From Denitrovibrio sp. (GTDB taxonomy: Bacteria > Chrysiogenota > Deferribacteres > Deferribacterales > Geovibrionaceae), in assembly GCA_002869185.1 (NCBI GenBank), contig PKTN01000003.1, positions 82,845 through 146,844 on the forward strand: a stretch of 64,000 bases of DNA, written 5' to 3'. The stretch's first letter is position 1. Every line of letters starts with the position of its first letter. The position numbers and the translations under genes were made by a program. The notes beneath the pieces are model-generated. The model made no database searches. It had not been told where the DNA came from and saw only the letters and a list, made by a program, of their open reading frames with translations. Shown here in pieces: positions 25,756-33,836 of this stretch.

Positions 25756-26483
25756 TACTAGTATCGGCAGTTAGCTTCGCTAGTACTTGTGTTAACTGCC
25801 ATGAGAAACACCACACTGATGCTGGCTCATGCTTTACGTGCCATCGTGGAGACGGTCGTTCATCGAGAGAGAATATTGCTCACGCGGGTCTTATTACTTC
25901 GAAATATGCTGACTTTCAGATAAATAAGGAAGCTGTTAAAAATGGAGAGTTAGTAGTTGATAAAGCTAATTGTAGAAGATGTCACACTATTGATGAAAAA
26001 GGGAATAAACTAGCATTGAATCTAGATGAATCAGCGTCAAAGAATACTGGCGAATTACTTCAAGAGAGTATAAATAAACCGAATGATTTTATGCCTGATT
26101 TCAGATTTAATGTTGTTGATACGGCTGATATTGTAAAATATATGTTGTCTGTATCTGGAGAAGAAAATATTTATATTAGAAAGCCTTATGTTATTTATGT
26201 TAAGAAGAATGAAGATGTGTTTGATAAGAAATGTGGTGGCTGTCACAAAGCTTTAATCTTACAAGAAGGGTCAACTGGTCGAGGTGATTCCGCCCCTAAT
26301 TTATCAGGTTTAGGAACTAGGTATTTTCAGTCCAAGGTCTTAAGAGATAACGAGAGATGGGACAAAGATAAACTCAAAAAGTGGATAGACAATCCTCGAT
26401 CTATAAGCAAACAGACGATCATGCCCCCTGCAAAACTAACCAAAGATGAGCTTGAATACGTCTATAAACTTTTAGATGAATAG
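25728..26483 (+). CDS. Exported tetraheme c-type cytochrome
   Basis: This is a 251-residue protein with a signal peptide ('AVSFA' cleavage) and four CXXCH motifs: CVNCH and CFTCH at the N-terminus, CRRCH in the middle, and CGGCH in a C-terminal class I-like domain with a Met ligand region ('TIMPPAKL'). The start appears to be TTG 25728, with GAGG at 25717-25720; the gene overlaps cytochrome b by 28 bp. It ends 1 bp before the convergent IclR gene. The last domain resembles the cytochrome c partner of bc complexes. Confidence 0.88.
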   Translation: MVIRLVFLLILVSAVSFASTCVNCHEKHHTDAGSCFTCHRGDGRSSRENIAHAGLITSKYADFQINKEAVKNGELVVDKANCRRCHTIDEKGNKLALNLDESASKNTGELLQESINKPNDFMPDFRFNVVDTADIVKYMLSVSGEENIYIRKPYVIYVKKNEDVFDKKCGGCHKALILQEGSTGRGDSAPNLSGLGTRYFQSKVLRDNERWDKDKLKKWIDNPRSISKQTIMPPAKLTKDELEYVYKLLDE

Positions 26484-26484
26484 A

Positions 26485-27159
26485 TTACAAATGATTTACG
26501 AGCGAGGATAATGATTTCGCATGTTTCTTTAGTTCAGATATGATCTCTGATTTATCCTTCTCTCTTATACGTTCGATAGGTCCAGATATAGATAAGGCTC
26601 CAAAAAGCTCCCCCGTTTCATCAAAGACAGGTGCTGCCAGTGCTGCAAAATATGCTTCTCTCTCTCCAAAGGATGACGCATACCCAGCTTCTTTAATATC
26701 AGACAAATTTTCATCCGTTTGTGCGAGCATAATTTTACCTGCTGCTCCTTTGTCTAGGGGCATAGTCTGCCCTATAGTGACTGTGTGACGAAGTGGGGAG
26801 TTGCTTTCTATACGCATGACACATCTACGAATGTCGCCATCTCTTCTATATAAGCATATAGTCTCATTGCTAATCTCTTTTATGCTATCTAGTATCTGCC
26901 AAATGTGATGATAACCATTGTTGCCTGCTATATATATACCTGCTGTTTCTAGCATTTTTGAGCCTAGACGGTAGCGTTCTGTAGCTTTATTTTTACTGAG
27001 GAAACCTTCTGAGCATAAGATCTCAAGAAGTCCGCTGACGACCTCTTTAGTGTTATCTACACGCATCATCAGCTCATCAAAGGAAAGGTCAATATCCTGA
27101 GCTGTGAAGCAGCTTATAATCTGTAATGCTGTCTCTACACTACTTTTACAATTGTTCAA
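26485..27159 (-). CDS. IclR-family transcriptional regulator (paralog of 9084-9758)
   Basis: This is a 224-residue IclR protein, the same length as the one at 9084-9758 and very similar over the effector domain: both share 'MRIES.SPLRH', 'GAAGK', 'GEREAY', 'GALSISGP.ERIR' and the closing 'KKHAKSLS.LVN.L'. The DNA-binding helix differs strongly ('NTKEVVSGLLEIL' here against 'LSKPSLHRLCTTL'). It starts with TTG after GGAG, like its paralog. It is divergent from an EamA transporter gene, which may be its target. Similar ligand, different operators is the simplest reading. Confidence 0.92.
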   Translation of the reverse strand: MNNCKSSVETALQIISCFTAQDIDLSFDELMMRVDNTKEVVSGLLEILCSEGFLSKNKATERYRLGSKMLETAGIYIAGNNGYHHIWQILDSIKEISNETICLYRRDGDIRRCVMRIESNSPLRHTVTIGQTMPLDKGAAGKIMLAQTDENLSDIKEAGYASSFGEREAYFAALAAPVFDETGELFGALSISGPIERIREKDKSEIISELKKHAKSLSSLVNHL

Positions 27160-27261
27160 TTCATCACTCCAGTGGTAAAGGATTTATATAATAATAACAT
27201 GTTTTCGCTATCTGTTTCTGCTGAAAAGTTGTATTATCCCGTTTCTGATAAAGGGGATGAT

Positions 27262-28140
27262 ATGGCCATCAAGAAAAAATCCGATCTATTGCCTATACTC
27301 GCACTTCTTGGTGCAGTCTTTTTATGGTCTAGTTCATTCGTTGGTATGCGTATCGCTCTGAAAGAGATGACCCCTATGCAGGTCACATGGATAAGGATGG
27401 TTGTGGCTCTGCTAGCTGTATCACCATTTTTGCCTAGGCTGAGGCGTCTACCTTATGAGAAGGGTGATCTTTTTAAAATTGTCGGAATGGTGCTCTTCTT
27501 ACCTTGTGCCTACTATCTCCTAGAATCGAATGCTCTTAAATTTACAACTTCATCTCAGGCGGGCGTTATCTCATCTGTTGTCCCTCTATTTGTAGGTCTC
27601 CTCAGTTGGCTGTTCCTTAAAGAACGTATAAGCCTTATGGCGACTGTTGGACTTGTTATATCTATAGCTGGAGTTATATGGTTGACACTTGCTGGTAGTG
27701 ATGACGCAAAGGCTACTGACCCTATTCTCGGAAACTCATTAGAGTTAGGTGCTATGGTTTGCGCTGCTTGTAGTATGGTTATGCTAAAAAACCTATCATC
27801 AAGACATAGCTCATTTGATCTGACGATCTTTCAGGTTATTGCAGGTTGCATCTTTTTTATTAGGGGTGGCGTGTCTTTGTTTGACGAAGGCTTCCATGTT
27901 AGTCTTATCCCATTGTCGGCAACTATATATATGGGTATATTCGTCACTCTTGGCGCTTTTGGGCTTTATAATTGGGCGATGAGCAGAGTAGAGGCGGCAA
28001 AGGCTTCTACATACATAAACTTAATCCCTGTCTTTGCTGTTATGCTCGGCTGTATGATACTTGATGAGGGGCTAAATCCTATACAGCTTATCGCTGGTGG
28101 GGTTATCCTTTTTGGAATATGGTTATCCAGCACTAAGTAA
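27262..28140 (+). CDS. EamA/DMT-family transporter
   Basis: This is a 292-residue protein with ten hydrophobic helices in two EamA repeats. Repeat 1 begins 'ALLGAVFLWSSSFVGMRIALKEMTPMQVTWIRM' in pattern and repeat 2 carries 'SRVEAAKASTYINLIPVFAVMLG'. Such proteins export or import small metabolites. ATG 27262 has AAAGGGG 6 bp upstream; longer in-frame starts lack a site. Its 3' end overlaps the convergent TauE-like gene by 8 bp. Probably regulated by the divergent IclR protein. Confidence 0.9.
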   Translation: MAIKKKSDLLPILALLGAVFLWSSSFVGMRIALKEMTPMQVTWIRMVVALLAVSPFLPRLRRLPYEKGDLFKIVGMVLFLPCAYYLLESNALKFTTSSQAGVISSVVPLFVGLLSWLFLKERISLMATVGLVISIAGVIWLTLAGSDDAKATDPILGNSLELGAMVCAACSMVMLKNLSSRHSSFDLTIFQVIAGCIFFIRGGVSLFDEGFHVSLIPLSATIYMGIFVTLGAFGLYNWAMSRVEAAKASTYINLIPVFAVMLGCMILDEGLNPIQLIAGGVILFGIWLSSTK

Positions 28141-28876
28141 CAAAAGGCTTGATGATAAGGCTTAGACCTATAAGAAAGAGGAACGCCAGAACTATCTGCT
28201 TATATCTCTTCTCCGGAAGTATCTTACGCACCTTTCCACCTAAGAAAACTCCAGCAAAAACTACAACAATCCCACCAATCGAAGTACCCAAATAGCCTAC
28301 AGCAAGAAGATCGTACTTCCTTAGCAAAATAATCAGAGTAAAACTGGATAGAGTGAATGATATATTAACTGCCTGAACAAAGATGTCTTTATGCAGTTTC
28401 AACGATAGCATATATGGCAATATTGGCATTATCTGTGACCCTGTAAATCCGTTAACCAGCCCTGTTGCAAATCCAACTGGATAGCTTATTAGCCTTTCTG
28501 TGCGTTTCGATATTAAGTGTTCTTTTGCTATCAAAGCCCATGATGAATATAAGACAAGAACAAGCCCAAGAGCTAACCTGATAGTATCGCTGTTCGCTCT
28601 ACTGAGTGTAAATACGCCAAGCATTAGACCGGGCAAAACAAATAGGTAAACCCGCCAAAATCTTTTACATGTCTCTATAAAATGACCTACCTGAAACATG
28701 ACAATTAAATTGCTGGATATAGATGGTAGCAGAATCAAGGTAATGCCGATCTTTGGATCTATGATGTACGACAATAGTGGCAGGCATATGGTAGAAAAGC
28801 CTAACCCAGTTACCCCTTTAAGGAATGATGCAAAGAGGTAGGCAAGCAGTATCATCATTACTGTATATGTGTCCAA
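28133..28876 (-). CDS. TauE/SafE family membrane protein
   Basis: This is a 247-residue protein with about eight membrane segments and the duplicated TauE/SafE architecture ('LASFLKGVTGLGFSTICLPLL' and 'GFATGLVNGFTGSQIMPILPYML'). The start is TTG 28876 with AGGAG upstream. It overlaps the convergent EamA gene by 8 bp. Likely anion export; the substrate is unknown. Confidence 0.87.
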   Translation of the reverse strand: MDTYTVMMILLAYLFASFLKGVTGLGFSTICLPLLSYIIDPKIGITLILLPSISSNLIVMFQVGHFIETCKRFWRVYLFVLPGLMLGVFTLSRANSDTIRLALGLVLVLYSSWALIAKEHLISKRTERLISYPVGFATGLVNGFTGSQIMPILPYMLSLKLHKDIFVQAVNISFTLSSFTLIILLRKYDLLAVGYLGTSIGGIVVVFAGVFLGGKVRKILPEKRYKQIVLAFLFLIGLSLIIKPFVT

Positions 28877-28935
28877 TATTATCTCCTAGGCTGACGATAG
28901 ATTCTACTATATAAGTTTCCTAATTTGAAGGTTTA

Positions 28936-28964
28936 TTGACATATTGGTTTTGGGAGGATATACT
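28936..28964 (+). promoter_or_regulatory. Near-consensus sigma70 promoter at the start of the amidoligase gene
   Basis: TTGACA (28936-28941), a 17-bp spacer and TATACT (28959-28964). Transcription would start at about 28970-28971, that is at ATG 28970 itself, so the message may be leaderless. A GGGAGG lies inside the spacer and would not be transcribed in that case. Confidence 0.6.
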
Positions 28965-28969
28965 TGCTA

Positions 28970-30241
28970 ATGAATAATAAAACGGCATTATACTATATTC
29001 TTTCTGGTGCTAGCTACTATCAAACTATGAATAGAGAGGAGCGTGCCGTTATGCTTCGTAGGCAGGTAGATAAAGAAATAGAATACTTTTTTGAAAAAAG
29101 ATACGTGAGACGTGAGCCTTGGCATGAAAGGTATTTCCCTATACTTATAGCTGTGTTTAGCATGAATTTGCTCGCCCGTAGGATAGAAAGAAAGTTGTTT
29201 CATTCATATTCTGCATATGGTGATAAATATTCAAAATTCGCACCAGCGACAATTCTCGCACTCATCGAATATAATAAGCACCAAGATCAGTTTATAGTTG
29301 ATGTTGAGCCATTTGTATTTATTAAAGATCTTGTTTATGAAGTTAATGGCAAAGTTAATAGCTATTGCTGTGGCAAGGGTTGTGAAGTAGAGACAGAGAC
29401 TTTTGTACACTCAAATACTCCAATAGGTATTGAGTTGGAATTTTCTAATAAGGGGCATTCCGCAGGTAATTTTTTTGCAACTGGAAAGGACGATGAGCTA
29501 GAGAATTTTTCAAAGTATCACTACTATCATTTGATGAAGTTTATGTGGAGACTTGGAGCATATGTTGACTCAGATACACCGTTCAAGCAGTTTATTAGAA
29601 AGGGTGGTTTTCTTGAGTACACTTTTACGAAGCCAGATGTCGCTTTTAAACCATCTGAGCCGCTTACATCCAGCCCAGGCTTAGCTTCTAGAATGGTAGA
29701 AGAGTCTGTTAGGTTTACGGCTGTACGACCTCATAGCCTACATATCACATTTCAGCTAGATGAGAGATCTAAGAAGCTACCTAAAGTGTCATTTATTGAG
29801 ATTCTCTTTTTGATGATGTGTACTGGGCACTTTGTCCGAGATGAGGCTGGTGTTACTGAGACACGGCTAACCGAAGGGAATATGAAAGAATGGGCAACCA
29901 TAAGAGATCGCAGAAATGTAGGTGGATGGGTAATTACTATCGAATTTACTCATATGCGTGTTAATCGTGAATTTGTTGATCGAAAAATATATGAACCATC
30001 AATGCTTTTGTTACTCGCTTATAAAAACCTCTTTAATTTTTCAGATATAGATATATATTCAATTAAGTTGGTTAAATGGGCTGAAAACCCTTATGTGCCA
30101 GAAGTGGATGTTGATATTATGCTTGAGAAGGTTAAGGCTGGGCTAGATGTGGATGTTGCTCTGCCAGAAGGTTACAAGCAAGAAGCTATAAAGCAGATAC
30201 GCGGTTTATATAACTATAACAAAGAGCTATTGATTAACTAG
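28970..30241 (+). CDS. Putative glutamine-synthetase-fold amidoligase (amidoligase_2-like)
   Basis: This is a 423-residue protein with no signal peptide. Three motifs appear in the order expected for the amidoligase_2 group of the glutamine synthetase superfamily: 'PIGIELEF' (about residue 147, metal-binding ExE-like strand), 'HSLHITF' (about 260) and 'WVITIEFTHMRVN' (about 325). A small Cys cluster 'CCGKGC' precedes the first. Such enzymes are predicted to form amide bonds between a carboxylate and an amine at ATP cost. The next gene, 10 bp downstream, encodes a gamma-glutamylcyclotransferase-like protein, a pairing described for this family. Start choice is open: TTG 28964 (GGGAGG upstream), ATG 28970 (leaderless from the promoter) or ATG 29051 (GAGAGGAG upstream). 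The assignment is by motif recognition only. Confidence 0.62.
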   Translation: MNNKTALYYILSGASYYQTMNREERAVMLRRQVDKEIEYFFEKRYVRREPWHERYFPILIAVFSMNLLARRIERKLFHSYSAYGDKYSKFAPATILALIEYNKHQDQFIVDVEPFVFIKDLVYEVNGKVNSYCCGKGCEVETETFVHSNTPIGIELEFSNKGHSAGNFFATGKDDELENFSKYHYYHLMKFMWRLGAYVDSDTPFKQFIRKGGFLEYTFTKPDVAFKPSEPLTSSPGLASRMVEESVRFTAVRPHSLHITFQLDERSKKLPKVSFIEILFLMMCTGHFVRDEAGVTETRLTEGNMKEWATIRDRRNVGGWVITIEFTHMRVNREFVDRKIYEPSMLLLLAYKNLFNFSDIDIYSIKLVKWAENPYVPEVDVDIMLEKVKAGLDVDVALPEGYKQEAIKQIRGLYNYNKELLIN

Positions 30242-30251
30242 GAGAGAGTCC

Positions 30252-30743
30252 TTGTCAAAAAAATACACAGTCTTTACTTACGGTTCATTGATGAAAGGGT
30301 TTTATGGAAATGATACCCTGATGAAAGATGCTGAGTTTATAGGAGAGGCGACAGTTGATGGCAACCTACGTTTCTTCTGCTCTGACTATCCTGTAATGAT
30401 TAAAAAAGATGACGGTAAAAGCTCTGTTAAGGGTGAACTGTACCATGTTGACGAAGTGATGATGGAGAGACTGCGAAGCTATGAAGGTGTAGGGAGTCCT
30501 CTTACCTGCTATACAGAGAAAGTTATAAAGGCGAAGACAGAAGAAGGGGATGTGCCTGCGAGGGCATTTGTGGCTATGCCTGGCATTGCTGTGCCTGTTA
30601 AGCTGAGCTCTAGGAGTATCCCAGAAGGTGATTGGCGTCTTTTCAAATCTTCTTCTAGGTGGCTACCTGTAGCGCAACCACTTCAGTTTTATTTCGTCGC
30701 AATTGTAATAGGTACCATCTTTTGGCAGATGGGGCTTATCTAG
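30252..30743 (+). CDS. Gamma-glutamylcyclotransferase-like (AIG2/GGCT) protein with C-terminal membrane helix
   Basis: This is a 163-residue protein. The GGCT fold shows the N-terminal 'VFTYGSLMKG' ligand-binding loop and a candidate catalytic Glu78 in 'RLRSYEGV'. Family enzymes remove a gamma-glutamyl amine as 5-oxoproline. The last about 25 residues ('LQFYFVAIVIGTIFWQMGLI') form a hydrophobic helix, so the protein looks tail-anchored, which is unusual for this family. Start is TTG 30252, with GGAGAG upstream. It is the second gene of the amidoligase operon; together they could build and unbuild a gamma-glutamyl-type amide. Confidence 0.82.
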   Translation: MSKKYTVFTYGSLMKGFYGNDTLMKDAEFIGEATVDGNLRFFCSDYPVMIKKDDGKSSVKGELYHVDEVMMERLRSYEGVGSPLTCYTEKVIKAKTEEGDVPARAFVAMPGIAVPVKLSSRSIPEGDWRLFKSSSRWLPVAQPLQFYFVAIVIGTIFWQMGLI

Positions 30744-30814
30744 CCAGTCTTTTGAGTTCTGAGATACTTAAAGTGCCCCTGCAATTTACAAGGGCACATG
30801 TTGAAAGTTAGTTA

Positions 30815-32149
30815 TTATTTATTCTGAAAGTGTTTCTTGGTCTCTTGTACTACGACAGGAGTAAGGAATATCAAACCTATAAGGTTAGGTATAGCCATTA
30901 GCCCGTTGAGTGTATCTGAGATATTCCAAACAAGGCTGAGTTTAGATACTGCACCAACCCCAATCATAAGAACAAAAACGACCCTGTATGGAAGAACAGA
31001 CTTAATACCAAAAAGGTATTCCATGGATTTTTCACCATAGTAACACCATCCTAGAACTGTTGAGTAAGCGAACAGAATGATACCTATCGTTACAATGTAT
31101 GCTCCGCCTGGTATAAGAGCTTGAAAAGCTGTAGTTGTGAGCTCTGCGCCAGTTTGTCCGTTTGACCATGCGTCACTTAGAATAAGAACAAGACCAGTCA
31201 TGGTACATACTATGATAGTATCGATGAATGTTTGAGTCATAGACACAAGTGCTTGACTAGCAGGATCTTTTGTCTTAGCCGCTGCCGCTGCGATAGGGGC
31301 ACTACCAAGACCAGATTCGTTAGAGAAAACACCACGGGCAACACCAAAGCGTATCGCCATCATTATTGTTGAACCTGCGAAACCACCTACAGCTGCTGTA
31401 GGATTAAAGGCTTGTTTCACTATTAGGATAAGAGCAGCAGGTACCTGACCAATGTTGCTGATGATGATATACATTGCCGCACAGATATAAAAAACGACCA
31501 TAACAGGAACTAAAAAGCTTGTTACTTTAGCGATAGATTTGATCCCGCCGAGGATAACAACAGCGGAAAAGATCATCATAACAAGACCTGTGATCCAGAA
31601 AGGGACTTGAAATGTAGCCTCTACTGCATCTGCAACAGAGTTCGCTTGAACAAGATTACCTATACCAAAAGCCGCTGCTGCAGCAAATATGGCAAAGATA
31701 GTTCCTAGCCAAGGCATATTAAGACCTTTAGAAATATAATACATTGGACCACCACACATTTCGCCATTTGCGTCTACTTCACGATATTTGACGGCGAGGA
31801 TAGCCTCTGAATATTTTGTAGCCATGCCAACAAGACCTGTTATCCACATCCAAAAGAGTGCACCAGGACCTCCTAGAGCGATAGCTGTAGCAACACCTGC
31901 GATGTTACCTGTTCCGACTGTAGCAGCCATAGCTGTCATTAAAGCCTGAAAATGAGAGATGTCTCCCTCTGAATCATCGTCCTCTTCGCGTTTAATAAGA
32001 GCGAGATAAAGAGCGTGGAATAGCTTAGTGAATTGCAATCCCTTAAGGTTCAGTGTGAGCCAAAAACCAGTTCCTACCAATAGGATAAGCATAGGTGGAC
32101 CCCAGGCGAAAGCGTTAACCTTGCCTATTAATAAATCAAGTGTTTCCAT
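30815..32149 (-). CDS. Sodium:alanine (AGCS) symporter
   Basis: This is a 444-residue membrane protein of the AGCS family with about eleven helices. Signatures are '[22 protein letters not shown]', '[23 protein letters not shown]' and '[12 protein letters not shown]'. It imports alanine or glycine with sodium. The ATG is preceded by 'aggaggttttaATG'. It is a single gene; the convergent gene ends 72 bp away, with only a weak shared hairpin (30773-30797) between them. Confidence 0.95.
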   Translation of the reverse strand: METLDLLIGKVNAFAWGPPMLILLVGTGFWLTLNLKGLQFTKLFHALYLALIKREEDDDSEGDISHFQALMTAMAATVGTGNIAGVATAIALGGPGALFWMWITGLVGMATKYSEAILAVKYREVDANGEMCGGPMYYISKGLNMPWLGTIFAIFAAAAAFGIGNLVQANSVADAVEATFQVPFWITGLVMMIFSAVVILGGIKSIAKVTSFLVPVMVVFYICAAMYIIISNIGQVPAALILIVKQAFNPTAAVGGFAGSTIMMAIRFGVARGVFSNESGLGSAPIAAAAAKTKDPASQALVSMTQTFIDTIIVCTMTGLVLILSDAWSNGQTGAELTTTAFQALIPGGAYIVTIGIILFAYSTVLGWCYYGEKSMEYLFGIKSVLPYRVVFVLMIGVGAVSKLSLVWNISDTLNGLMAIPNLIGLIFLTPVVVQETKKHFQNK

Positions 32150-32269
32150 TAAAACCTCCTAATAAAATTACATTTGCGAATGTAACGGAAATTGGATTTT
32201 GATTGTAGCACTAACTTAATTCTAAAAAAATATATTTTTGTTTGAATAGAACAGGTAGGGGTATTATTG

Positions 32270-32307
32270 CAAAAAAAAGACCCCAGCATTCAATGAACAC
32301 TGGGGTC
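32270..32307 (-). terminator. Intrinsic terminator of the HesB-like gene
   Basis: On the minus strand GACCCCAG pairs with CTGGGGTC (8 bp, 13-nt loop) and is followed by nine T. It starts 27 bp past the stop of the HesB-like gene. Confidence 0.9.
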
Positions 32308-32333
32308 AGTTTGTATAAATTAACTAATGCTAA

Positions 32334-32675
32334 CTATGAAGAGCAGCAGTCGTCACCACAGCTACTGTCGCTTGAACCGCCACAGCAGTCGTGACCTTTA
32401 TCTTCAGTAGGTCCGAGTATAAATCCTTTACCCCTTTGGTCTTCAACATAGTCTAGCTGGTGACCATCAGTGTATGGAAGCACTTCTTCGTTAATCAGAA
32501 TATCAATCTCGTTAATAGTATAAGTCTTGTCAGCGTCTGTAGGCTCATCCAGAGCCATCCTCAATTGAGGACCGCCTCAACCAAAACCTTCAGAAACTAT
32601 GCGGAGACATTTACCTTCGTGCTCTTTCATGACTTCTTTAATCATGTCGCGAGCTATATCAGTTATTACTAACAT
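32334..32675 (-). CDS. HesB/IscA-like protein with in-frame UGA (probable selenoprotein)
   Basis: The ATG at 32675 has AGGAG 7 bp upstream. The frame reads through a TGA at codon 33 (32579-32577) into a full HesB/IscA-like domain, ending at codon 114. Context of the UGA is 'EGFG-U-GGPQLRMALDEP', exactly where family members have Cys ('GFGCGGP'). A perfect palindrome TCCTC-AATT-GAGGA begins 5 nt after the UGA and may be part of a SECIS hairpin. The C-terminus is Cys-rich ('HDCCGG', 'SSCGDDCCSS'). HesB-like selenoproteins are known. Without recoding only a 32-residue peptide would be made. Role: probable Fe-S or redox protein. A well-placed terminator follows. Confidence 0.8.
32558..32571 (-). 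promoter_or_regulatory. Candidate SECIS apical hairpin
   Basis: A perfect 14-nt palindrome (5-bp stem, AAUU loop) starts 5 nt after the UGA codon in the HesB-like mRNA. Bacterial SECIS elements sit inside the coding region just 3' of the UGA; the exact loop bases here differ from the E. coli one, so this is tentative. Confidence 0.4.
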
Positions 32676-32821
32676 TTATCACTCCTATATGCATATTTTG
32701 ATATGTACAATAGGAGATGCAGAGAAAAAAAGCTATGGTTAATTTTTCTCCTGTAGATGCTATATCGCTAAATGCTTGATACTATTATTGCGAACTGATA
32801 TTATTTTTTACGGAGTTAAAT

Positions 32822-33184
32822 ATGGATATATCAAAGAAAATTGCAGAACTTAAGGAAGACGAAAATTTTGCAGAGAATGTTGGGATGGTACTCATACATA
32901 ATGGTGTTGTTAGAGGTACTAAGCGTGAGGACGGTTCTCCAGTTGCAAAGCTAGAAGTGAAAGCAGATCGTGAAAAAATTGAACTTATCAGACAAGATAT
33001 AGAAGCGATGGAGGGGATATATAAGGTTGTAGTTGAAGCTATTGATGGCGTCATGAAACCTGGGGACGACCTTCTTTATCTTATAGTTGCCGGAGATATT
33101 AGAGAGAATGTTAAACCTGCTCTCGCTCTCCTACTCGATAGAGTTAAAGCTGAAGCTGTGGCTAAGAAAGAGCACTCGCTTTAA
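32822..33184 (+). CDS. MoaE-like molybdopterin synthase catalytic subunit family protein
   Basis: This is a 120-residue protein. Its pattern resembles the MoaE fold: an Arg in 'NGVVRGTKR' near residue 30, a central 'KVVVEAIDGVMKPGDDLLYLIVAGDIRENVKPALALLLDRVK' matching the 'vahRvG.l.vGe..v.va..s.hR..af.a....d.lK' pattern, and Lys residues near the end. Length is slightly shorter than typical MoaE (about 150). The usual 'HR' of the central region is replaced, so it may be a divergent relative rather than the main MoaE. It is a single gene, on the strand opposite to the HesB-like gene. A molybdopterin enzyme (PsrA) is present in the same window. Confidence 0.6.
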   Translation: MDISKKIAELKEDENFAENVGMVLIHNGVVRGTKREDGSPVAKLEVKADREKIELIRQDIEAMEGIYKVVVEAIDGVMKPGDDLLYLIVAGDIRENVKPALALLLDRVKAEAVAKKEHSL

Positions 33185-33456
33185 TTAGCCTCTCCTTTAT
33201 TGCCGTTTCACTTAATCTGAATGTCTATACTAGCTTGTAGATGTTTGTATGAGTTTTTTTAATACTTGCCATTAAAATAATAAAAATTATTATGCCCGTC
33301 GATTTATATCTTATTCTACTTATATGTAATGACTTATTGCAATCTCCACCCAATGCGTTTGTATGATATAAGCTGGTTTCGTAGGATTGTAAATAATATG
33401 TGATATAATTAAGTATAGACATAAGAGAAGGTACTATTAAGCGTTAGACGCTAGGT

Positions 33457-33810
33457 ATGGTTAATATGAAAAATCTAAAAATCCTTATTGTTGAGGATGA
33501 TCCTATCATTAGATTTACGATGTCAAAGATGTTGGGAAAAATCTTTTCAACAATAGTAGTCGCAGAAAATGGTAAGCACGGTCTGGATCTTGTGGCAGAA
33601 GAAGATTTTGATGTGATAGTAACAGACCTACAGATGCCTGTGATGGATGGGTACGAGATGATTAAAGAGTTGAGAAATGTTGGCGTGAAGACGCCTATAA
33701 TCATTTGCAGTGCCTTTGTTTTTGAGGAGACCGATAAATACCAGTGTTCATGGCTTTCTAAACCTATACTAGTTGACGAGCTTATAGACTTGATAGACAT
33801 TTCAGCTTAA
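33457..33810 (+). CDS. Single-domain response regulator (CheY-like)
   Basis: This is a 117-residue receiver with no output domain. It shows 'VEDDP' (acidic pair), phosphoacceptor Asp in 'IVTDLQMPVMDG' (about residue 53), the Ser switch in 'IICSAF' and Lys in 'WLSKPI'. ATG 33457 or 33466. It opens a three-gene set with a periplasmic binding lipoprotein (26 bp later) and a hybrid-length kinase; a lone receiver first suggests a phosphorelay or direct protein target. Confidence 0.9.
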   Translation: MVNMKNLKILIVEDDPIIRFTMSKMLGKIFSTIVVAENGKHGLDLVAEEDFDVIVTDLQMPVMDGYEMIKELRNVGVKTPIIICSAFVFEETDKYQCSWLSKPILVDELIDLIDISA

Positions 33811-33836
33811 AACTCTTTTATTTATTGGGAGATTTT

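Noticed and set aside
30773..30797. Terminator between GGCT and AGCS genes
   Set aside because: GTGCCC/GGGCAC can pair over 6 bp, but neither strand has a real T run; too weak to list as a feature.
33185..33456. Possible small RNA or promoter in the gap before the lone receiver
   Set aside because: A TATAAT occurs at about 33402 but without a -35 at suitable spacing, and there is no hairpin with a T run; nothing firm.
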